From: Chloroflexota bacterium | GTDB taxonomy: Bacteria > Chloroflexota > Dormibacteria > Dormibacterales > Dormibacteraceae | Length of the DNA stretch: 8,493 nucleotides | Reading direction: 5' to 3' | Assembly: GCA_005888075.1 (NCBI GenBank) | Contig: VBKD01000019.1 | Coordinates: 1-8,493 of the forward strand | In this document: positions 1 through 4,681 of the stretch, one piece after another | Layout of the letters: each line of letters opens with the position of its first letter | Position numbering within the stretch: the first letter of the stretch is position 1 | Position numbers and translations under genes: made by a program | Notes under the pieces: generated by a model | The model's database searches: none | The model's input: only the letters and a program-made list of their open reading frames with translations | What the model was told of the DNA's origin: nothing

Positions 1-850
1 GCAGCAGCACAACCGATTGATCACTCTTCGCGCTTGCCATCTTCGGCAGGTCGGCAGCCAGCATCTCCGAGCGAAGACCATCGACCGAAACCGTCACCAG
101 CTCACCGGCCAGCCCGGACCATGCCGCGTTGCCGATGCCTGGCCAGTTGCCCCACCAGCGGGCAAAGTCAGCCTTCGTGGCGGGGCCGTACGCGCGTAAA
201 TAGCGACGGGCGACCTCGAGGAGAGCTGCGTCGGGTTCGAAATCGCGCCATTCGCCCAGCCACTCCCGCGGGCGCACGAATGTCACGTTCTGGGCCCGGC
301 TTGGGCCAAAGCACAGCAGGCCCTGCCGCGCCACCGGCTTCAAGAACCCGCCCCAGCCTGATTTGAGCCATTCCCGGATCTTTTCCGACTGACCCTTGCC
401 GGCCACGGCGATGATCTCCTCGCGGGTCATGGGGTGACCGTTCAGGGCGCCGCCGATGGTTTGAACGAGACCGGTCAGCTCAGTCTCATTGAGTCCAACG
501 AACTTTAACCAGGCGTTGCTCGGCTTCACCCAACGCGTGCTCATTGCGGCCGTATACAGCGGGAGGTCGGCCGCGGGTATGAGGTGCAAGGTGCCGCGCA
601 TGAGCCAGGTCTTGACGAGCGTTCTGTCCTTCCAGAGCGCCTTTCGCACTTCTTCGACGGTGCAATCCACGCGCACCGCGATCTGCATCTCGGCGGCCGA
701 CATGACCTGAGCCTGCGCTCCGCAAATCTCGCCGACAACCCTGGCCAGGTCCTTCTGGGGCGCGCGCCGGATGAGGTGATGCCGCTGGAGTCGGAACATG
801 TTGACCTGCGGGGACGTGAGCTCCGCCGCGACCGGTGCCGTGGCTTTCAC
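1..850 (-). CDS. AlkZ-like winged-helix DNA glycosylase (HTH_42 family), C-terminus cut off by the window edge
   Basis: My translation of the minus strand is open from a GTG at 850 to base 1, giving 283 residues with no stop. Typical family segments appear in order: LTSPQVN near residue 11, GAQAQ at 44-48, the strongly conserved TWLMRGTLHLIPAADL at 81-96, MTREE at 141-145 and RRYLRAYGPATKADFARWWG around 215-234. Members of this family (YcaQ/AlkX, AlkZ) excise alkylated bases and unhook interstrand crosslinks. The pair Q46-A-Q48 matches the catalytic QxQ motif of the AlkZ branch rather than the QxD of AlkX/YcaQ. The GTG start, 7 bases after the purA stop, is preferred because LTSPQVN is normally part of the protein. 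An ATG at 799 is the alternative and would remove it. No Shine-Dalgarno is visible, so coupling to purA is likely. Full-length relatives are roughly 370-400 residues, so about a quarter is missing here. Confidence 0.85.
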   Translation of the reverse strand, partial: MKATAPVAAELTSPQVNMFRLQRHHLIRRAPQKDLARVVGEICGAQAQVMSAAEMQIAVRVDCTVEEVRKALWKDRTLVKTWLMRGTLHLIPAADLPLYTAAMSTRWVKPSNAWLKFVGLNETELTGLVQTIGGALNGHPMTREEIIAVAGKGQSEKIREWLKSGWGGFLKPVARQGLLCFGPSRAQNVTFVRPREWLGEWRDFEPDAALLEVARRYLRAYGPATKADFARWWGNWPGIGNAAWSGLAGELVTVSVDGLRSEMLAADLPKMASAKSDQSVVLL

Positions 851-857
851 GTGCGGA

Positions 858-2147
858 TCAATCGAAGAGCTTGCGGCCCCGAGTGACGAACTGGTCGCGT
901 CGAGGTCCGGTGCCCACCAGCTCGACCGGCACTCCGATGAGCTCGCCCACCCGGTCGACGTAGTCGCGGCAGCGCTGAGGCAGGTCTTCCCAGCACCGCG
1001 CTGCTCCGATCTCCGTCTCCCAACCGGGCATCTCCTCATAAATCGGGGTGCAGTGCTTGTAGTGCGAGATGTTGGCGATCGGGTGGTCGTGGCGGGTGCC
1101 CCGGAATTCGTACCCGGCGCAGACTTTGAGCATCGGCTGCTCGTCGAGGATGTCAAGGCGCATCAAGGCGGCACAACCGACGCCGTTGACTCGTGCCGAG
1201 TAGCGACCGACCGCCGCGTCGAACCAGCCGATGCGCCGCGGCCGGCCGGTCACGGTGCCGAACTCGTGGCCGCGCTCACGGATCTGATCCCCCACCTCGT
1301 CGGTGAGCTCGGACGGAAACGGACCGTAGCCGACCCGTGAGGTATAGGCCTTGTAGACGCCGATCGTCAGGTCGACCTTGGTCGGCGCGATACCGCTGCC
1401 CGTCAGCGCGCCGCCCGCGGTCGGGTTGGAGCTCGTGACGTAGGGATACGTGCCGAAGTCCAGGTCGAGCATGGTCGCCTGGGCCCCTTCGAGGAGGATG
1501 TTGGCGTTGCGGTCGAGCGCTTCCTGGATGACGGGAAACGTGTCCTTGATGTAGGGGTCGAGGAGCTTGGCGTAGCCCATGTACTCCTCGAGCATGCTTT
1601 CCCAGTCATAGGCCTCTTTCTCATACAGCTTGGTGAGGATCGGGTTTTTCACATTGCCCACGACGAAGGCGAGCTTCTTGCGCATGAAGGCTTCCTTCTG
1701 CAGGTCTCCGATTCGGAAACCGATGCGCCGAACCTTGTCGGCGTATGCAGGCCCGATGCCTCGCCACGTGGTGCCCAGGCGGTCGTCGCCACGCGAGTCT
1801 TCTTCCAGCTGGTCGAAGAGAGGGTGGTAGCGCATCACCATGTGCGCGCGTTCGCTGACGATCAGGTTCTTCGGATCGATGCCGCGCTCGCGCAGCTGGG
1901 AGATCTCGCGCAGGATGACGATGGGATCGACGACGACGCCGTTGCCGATGATGCAGGTGCACTCGGGGTGGAGGATGCCCGAGGGCATGAGCTGGAATTT
2001 GAACTCGCCGTCCTCGGTGATGACCGTGTGCCCGGCGTTGTTGCCGCCCTGCGATCGGATGACCATATCGGCCTTTGCGGCGAGGTAGTCGATGACCTTT
2101 CCCTTGCCCTCGTCGCCCCACTGGCAGCCGACCAGGATGATGACCAA
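858..2147 (-). CDS. purA: Adenylosuccinate synthetase
   Basis: The enzyme joins IMP and aspartate using GTP to make adenylosuccinate, the first committed step from IMP to AMP, in the cytosol. The 429-residue length is normal for the family. The GTP-binding and catalytic loop QWGDEGKGK is at residues 9-17 and NNAGHT at 36-41. TWRGIGPAYADK is near 127-138, EGAQATMLDLDFGTYP at 220-234, then TSSNPTAGG, TGRPRRIGWFD at 300-310 and GTGPRRDQF near 412-420. The start is a TTG that gives the usual short N-terminus before the first beta strand (VIILVGCQWG). There is no upstream ATG or GTG in frame and no clear Shine-Dalgarno. The start lies 5 bases after the dnaB stop, so initiation is probably coupled to termination of dnaB translation. 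All active-site motifs I looked for are intact. Confidence 0.97.
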   Translation of the reverse strand: MVIILVGCQWGDEGKGKVIDYLAAKADMVIRSQGGNNAGHTVITEDGEFKFQLMPSGILHPECTCIIGNGVVVDPIVILREISQLRERGIDPKNLIVSERAHMVMRYHPLFDQLEEDSRGDDRLGTTWRGIGPAYADKVRRIGFRIGDLQKEAFMRKKLAFVVGNVKNPILTKLYEKEAYDWESMLEEYMGYAKLLDPYIKDTFPVIQEALDRNANILLEGAQATMLDLDFGTYPYVTSSNPTAGGALTGSGIAPTKVDLTIGVYKAYTSRVGYGPFPSELTDEVGDQIRERGHEFGTVTGRPRRIGWFDAAVGRYSARVNGVGCAALMRLDILDEQPMLKVCAGYEFRGTRHDHPIANISHYKHCTPIYEEMPGWETEIGAARCWEDLPQRCRDYVDRVGELIGVPVELVGTGPRRDQFVTRGRKLFD

Positions 2148-2152
2148 CGGAC

Positions 2153-2449
2153 TTATTCGGTCCCGGGCTCGGGCCGCCTCGTCTCCAGGTTGTAGAAGCG
2201 CGTGTGGTCACGGCGGAACCTGAGCTCAACAGTGCCGGTCGGCCCATTGCGATGCTTGGACACGATCACCTCAGCAATCCCAGGCTTGTCGTCTGACTTG
2301 TAGTACTCCGGTCGAAAGAGAAACATGACCATATCCGCATCTTGCTCGATGCTGTTGTGGGCGATCACATTTCCTGCTACGAAGTTGTGTAGATCCTCTA
2401 CGGTCAGGTCATACACCTCATCGATCCCGTCAGGCTCAATCGAGGCAAT
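2153..2449 (-). pseudogene. dnaB: dnaB 3' fragment: intein C-terminal end fused to the DnaB C-terminus
   Basis: This frame has 98 codons before a TAA stop. The first 32 encode the end of an intein and the last 66 encode the DnaB C-terminus, starting SIEQDADMVMFLFRPEYY and continuing with the conserved KHRNGPTG. That region carries the subunit-interface arginine of the hexamer. The frame is closed upstream by TAG at 2450-2452, so it cannot be read through from the 5' half, which lies one base out of phase. A GTG at 2416 could start translation, but no Shine-Dalgarno supports this. The helicase is therefore split into two unlinked pieces with about 55-60 extein residues missing between them compared with E. 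coli DnaB. It could be a true deletion or an assembly join. Identity as dnaB is certain; the state of the gene in the organism is not. Confidence 0.9.
2354..2449 (-). other. Intein C-terminal remnant at the dnaB-a insertion site
   Basis: Thirty-two residues match the end of DnaB inteins such as those of Rhodothermus marinus and Synechocystis. IASIEPDGIDEVYDLTV is followed by HNFVAGNVIAHN, which covers splicing blocks F and G. The block F His, the penultimate His and the terminal Asn are present, and the +1 extein residue is Ser (SIEQDAD). This is the known site between RESG and SIEQDAD. No N-terminal intein block (the nucleophilic Cys or the TxxH block) and no endonuclease domain exist anywhere in the window. 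Bases upstream of the IASIEP codons are not intein-like; in relatives they would encode a YWD-type segment. Confidence 0.92.
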
Positions 2450-3434
2450 CTATCAGCTGCAGGTAGTCGATGAGGATCATGTCGATGTTGTGCCGCATCT
2501 TGGCCTGGCGGGCCTTCAGCTGCAGGGTGAGCTCGTCCATCACGGGCGTGTCGTCAATGTAGATAGCCGCCTCGCCAAGGGGGCCGAGTGCGTTCGACAC
2601 GCGGTCGAACTCCGACTCGGTGAGGAGTCCACGATGCATGCGCTGGGCGTCGATCTGCGCCTGCTCGGTCAATAGACGCTCAGTCAACTGTTCCTTGGAC
2701 ATCTCGAGGCTGAAGATTGCGATGGACTTCTTGCCCTCCAGGGACGCGTGAAGGCCGATATTGAGAGCCAGGGAAGTTTTGCCCATTGAGGGTCGTCCCG
2801 CGACGATGATCAGGTCCGAGTCCTTGAAGCCGCCGGTCATCCGGTCCAGGTCGTGGAATCCGGACGGGATCCCGACGATCCCCTGCCCGCTCTCCATCTG
2901 GAGCGAGATCCGCTCCATCGCCGGGCCGAGCAGGTCATATAGCCGAGCCAGCTCGCGCTGGTCGCGGTCGTCCGCGACTCCGAACACCATCGACTGCGCC
3001 TGGTTGACCGCGTCGTCGGCCTCGACCGAGTCGTTGAATCCCAGGCCCGCGATCTCGCCACCTGCCGAGATCAGCCTCCGCTTGTAGGCCTTCTCCTTGA
3101 CGATCCGGCCGTAGTACTCGATGTTCGCCGCGGTCGGCACCGCGCTCTGCATCGAGGCGAGCTGCGTCCGGCCGCCGACGCGATCGAGCAGGCCCATGGT
3201 CTGCAGCTGCGCCGCCAGCGTGACGTTGTCGATGGGCTCGCCGGCCGCGAACAGGTCGAGCGACGCGCGGTAGATCTGCCCGTTGTTCTCGCGATAGAAA
3301 TCTTCGGGGTGCAGAAACTGCAGCACCTTCGCGATCGAAAGCGGGTCGAGAAGGATGGACCCGATGACCGACATCTCGGCATCGAGGTCATGGGGTGGGA
3401 CTCGCCCGGCGGCGAGTGGCAGCGTGGTAGCCAT
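2436..3434 (-). pseudogene. dnaB: dnaB 5' fragment: replicative helicase N-domain and first half of the ATPase domain
   Basis: The 332-residue frame starts at an ATG and begins in the usual DnaB way (VPPHDLDAEMSVIGSILLD, residues 12-30). The N-terminal helical domain covers about residues 12-115 and the linker helix about 140-180. The RecA-like domain follows, with Walker A GRPSMGKTS at 213-221, FSLEMS at 241-246 and Walker B DMILIDYLQL at 318-327. After I328 the frame reads four non-DnaB residues and hits TGA at 2436-2438. A complete bacterial DnaB is around 440-450 residues. This piece lacks the SQLSR-type sensor motif, the DLRESG segment and the C-terminus, so alone it could not hydrolyse ATP or unwind DNA. 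It sits between rplI and the normally placed purA, the expected position for the genuine chromosomal dnaB. Confidence 0.93.
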
Positions 3435-3446
3435 GGTCAGTGTCCC

Positions 3447-3460
3447 GGAACCGAGGTTCC
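3447..3460. repeat. Short palindrome between rplI and dnaB
   Basis: GGAACCGAGGTTCC is two 6-base arms around GA. As RNA it could form a 5-bp stem with a CGAG tetraloop. It touches the rplI stop codon and ends 12 bases before the dnaB ATG. No U tract follows, so it is not a terminator. It could affect dnaB initiation or mRNA processing, but nothing here proves a role. Confidence 0.4.
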
Positions 3461-3909
3461 TAGCGGTCCTGGGTCACGATCACGTTGACGTGCGCTGTCA
3501 CATCGCGGTGCAGCCTGAGCGGGACCTGGTGCTCGCCCAACGTCTTGATCGGCTCCTTCAGGTCGATCTTGTGGCGGTCGACCTCCACCCTGTGCTGAGC
3601 TTTCAACGCCGCGGCGATGTCCTGATTCGTGATCGATCCGAAGGCCTTGTCCTCGGCCCCGACCTTGAGCCTCACGACCACCGTCTTGTTGCCGATCTCG
3701 TCCGCGAGGGCCTGCGCTTCGTTGCGCTCCTTGCTCTCGCGCTTGACCGCCGCGTCGCGAAGGCGCGTCGCCTCGACCTCGGCCCCCTTGCCGGCCGGCA
3801 CCGCAAGCTTGCGGCGCAACAAGAAGTTTCGTCCGAATCCGTCCGCGACCTCTTTCACATCCCCGGCGTGGCCGAGGTTATCGACATCTTTTGTCAGCAG
3901 AACGCGCAA
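3460..3909 (-). CDS. rplI: Large-subunit ribosomal protein L9
   Basis: L9 binds 23S rRNA in the large ribosomal subunit and helps reading-frame maintenance. From a TTG start the product is 149 residues, the normal family length. The N-terminal rRNA-binding domain reads MRVLLTKDVDNLGHAGD, then VADGFGRNFLLRRKLAVPA at 21-39. A long charged connecting helix spans about 43-75, and the C-terminal domain contains AEDKAFGSITNQDIAAAL near 85-102. The TTG is chosen because it places Met directly before RVLL as in other L9 proteins and lies 9 bases after a GGAGG. A longer reading to 4026 adds a tail absent from the family and overlaps DUF1232. The gene begins 1 base after the DUF1232 stop, so translation of the two is probably coupled. 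Confidence 0.96.
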   Translation of the reverse strand: MRVLLTKDVDNLGHAGDVKEVADGFGRNFLLRRKLAVPAGKGAEVEATRLRDAAVKRESKERNEAQALADEIGNKTVVVRLKVGAEDKAFGSITNQDIAAALKAQHRVEVDRHKIDLKEPIKTLGEHQVPLRLHRDVTAHVNVIVTQDR

Positions 3910-3910
3910 T

Positions 3911-4324
3911 TCACAAGACCTCCGAAACCGATTCATATTCGTCGCGTCGGCTGACGCGCGAGCGCATTCGATCAACCACGCGTCCCAGGCCGTGCCTGGT
4001 TGCCGACACGGTGTCGCGAACATCACGATCCCACACGCTCTGCTTCGCTTTCAGCGCGTCCTCGTGCTCCTTACGGATCTCGTCGGGGCACGCCTCGATG
4101 AAGGTTTCAACGGCCAGGATCCCAAGGGCCAGCATGTCGAGCTCGCCAATGACGGGGATCCACGCCGGGAAGTCGATCGGGCTCACGATCAAGGCAAGCG
4201 CGCCGACCACGGCCGCCTTGGGAGCCGCGGGGATGCGCGGATCCCGCAAAAGGCAATAAGCAAGCCTGCCGTGACGCGGCACATCAAACAGAACCTCTTT
4301 GGCGCGCGAAAAAACCGATGGCAA
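3911..4324 (-). CDS. DUF1232 (YkvA-like) small membrane protein
   Basis: The 137-residue product carries the DUF1232 signature SPIDFPAWIPVIGELD at 48-63, preceded by the usual RDPRIPAAPKAAVVGALAL stretch (28-46). Two hydrophobic segments, about 35-50 and 64-77, suggest a small membrane hairpin. The tail (about 80-137) is highly charged and probably cytoplasmic. The function of the family is unknown. The only start allowing the whole domain is a TTG at 4324. The frame closes upstream at a TAG with no ATG or GTG between, and no Shine-Dalgarno precedes it, so the exact start is uncertain. Its 3' end carries the GGAGG used by rplI and its stop is 1 base from the rplI start. It is probably the first gene of this minus-strand unit. 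Confidence 0.8.
   Translation of the reverse strand: MPSVFSRAKEVLFDVPRHGRLAYCLLRDPRIPAAPKAAVVGALALIVSPIDFPAWIPVIGELDMLALGILAVETFIEACPDEIRKEHEDALKAKQSVWDRDVRDTVSATRHGLGRVVDRMRSRVSRRDEYESVSEVL
3919..3923 (-). promoter_or_regulatory. Shine-Dalgarno GGAGG deciding the rplI TTG start
   Basis: GGAGG on the minus strand lies 9 bases before TTG 3909 and inside the last codons of the DUF1232 gene. It supports the non-ATG start of L9 and coupling of the two genes. Confidence 0.75.
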
Positions 4325-4432
4325 GGGGCCGCCAAAGGGTACAGCTTTTCCCGCATACCTGGGAACCTACTTAACAGAGGTACGCGACAAAAGAACGCCA
4401 GCCCGGATCAAGACTGTGCACTGACATAAAAC

Positions 4433-4461
4433 GAGGCGGTGCCTGCAGCGGACACCGCCTC
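4433..4461 (-). terminator. Terminator-like hairpin, minus strand
   Basis: A perfect 9-bp stem GAGGCGGTG / CACCGCCTC encloses an 11-base loop. On the minus strand it is followed by GTTTTATG, a short interrupted U tract. On the plus strand no U tract follows, so the minus direction is preferred. It lies about 110 bases upstream of the DUF1232 start, so it could end a short leader (attenuation) or a small RNA read leftward. The weak tract makes intrinsic termination uncertain. Confidence 0.5.
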
Positions 4462-4467
4462 AACCGG

Positions 4468-4497
4468 GAAACCACCGGGTGACACGCGTTTGGTTTC
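4468..4497. repeat. Inverted repeat GAAACCA / TGGTTTC
   Basis: Two perfect 7-base arms flank a 16-base interval. It lies 6 bases from the GC-rich hairpin at 4433-4461, so both could form in one RNA. It is either part of a structured leader or a weak protein site; I cannot say which. Confidence 0.4.
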
Positions 4498-4548
4498 TGC
4501 GCCGCTCTACGGCCGTTGCCTACTTATGGAGGCCAACCTTTGCGTGAA

Positions 4549-4570
4549 CTGTCGGTGAACTCCCCGACGG
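4549..4570. repeat. Inverted repeat CTGTCGG / CCGACGG
   Basis: The arms pair over 7 positions with one G-T wobble around an 8-base interval. It is the third inverted repeat in the same spacer and may belong to the same structured RNA. Confidence 0.35.
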
Positions 4571-4608
4571 AGAACGAATCGATTCCAACTTGCGACTTCT
4601 CGCCGGCC

Positions 4609-4636
4609 TTGTCAAGAGGCTTCTTCTTTACATAAT
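4609..4636 (+). promoter_or_regulatory. Predicted sigma-70-type promoter for the acyl-CoA synthetase
   Basis: TTGTCA (4609-4614) and CATAAT (4631-4636) each match the consensus at 5 of 6 positions and are 16 bases apart. Transcription would begin near 4643, leaving a leader of about 40 bases. The -10 box lies within the dyad at 4623-4653. Confidence 0.55.
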
Positions 4637-4653
4637 TCAAATTGGTAAAGAAG
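4623..4653. promoter_or_regulatory. Candidate operator: 9-bp AT-rich dyad over the promoter
   Basis: CTTCTTTAC and GTAAAGAAG are perfect inverted arms separated by 13 bases. They cover the predicted -10 box and start site, which is where a dimeric repressor would block transcription. Fatty-acid genes are often controlled by TetR- or GntR-type repressors binding such sites, but no regulator gene is in this window. As RNA the left arm would lie upstream of the predicted start, so a DNA site is the better reading. Confidence 0.5.
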
Positions 4654-4668
4654 CGCACAATCGACTCG

Positions 4669-4674
4669 AAGGAG
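4669..4674 (+). promoter_or_regulatory. Shine-Dalgarno AAGGAG of the acyl-CoA synthetase
   Basis: AAGGAG ends 7 bases before ATG 4682. It is the strongest ribosome binding site in the window and fixes this start. Confidence 0.8.
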
Positions 4675-4681
4675 ACCCAAA

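Larger units (their letters stand above)
4325..4681. other. Divergent intergenic region, structured, no protein gene seen
   Basis: About 357 bases separate the DUF1232 start (leftward) from the acyl-CoA synthetase start (rightward). I found no convincing coding frame and no tRNA. The right end (about 4609-4674) holds a promoter, a dyad and a Shine-Dalgarno for the synthetase. The middle (about 4433-4570) holds three inverted repeats listed separately and could be the leader of the minus-strand unit or a small RNA. For the minus strand, weak promoter options are TTGTGC (4660-4655) with AATTAT (4637-4632) at 17-base spacing, or a perfect TTGACA (4615-4610) that lacks a good -10 box. Confidence 0.6.

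Noticed and set aside
2436..2447. The residues CLD at the end of the dnaB 5' frame resemble an intein N-terminus (Cys first)
   Set aside because: The same bases in the next frame encode the canonical intein segment IASIEPDG, which explains them better, and a stop follows at once.
3629..4429. Plus-strand open frame over rplI, DUF1232 and the spacer
   Set aside because: It is antisense to two recognised genes and its translation has no domain-like features.
4425..4500. Weak similarity of the minus strand (GGTGGTTTCCCGG) to the T-box element
   Set aside because: The core UGG-ACC part is altered, no stem I or specifier-loop motifs are seen upstream, and the downstream gene is not an aminoacyl-tRNA or amino-acid gene.
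4462..4570. Plus-strand ACCGGGAAACCACCGGGTGA recalls part of the ydaO/c-di-AMP riboswitch
   Set aside because: The rest of the conserved core is missing, and the predicted rightward transcript starts downstream of this region.
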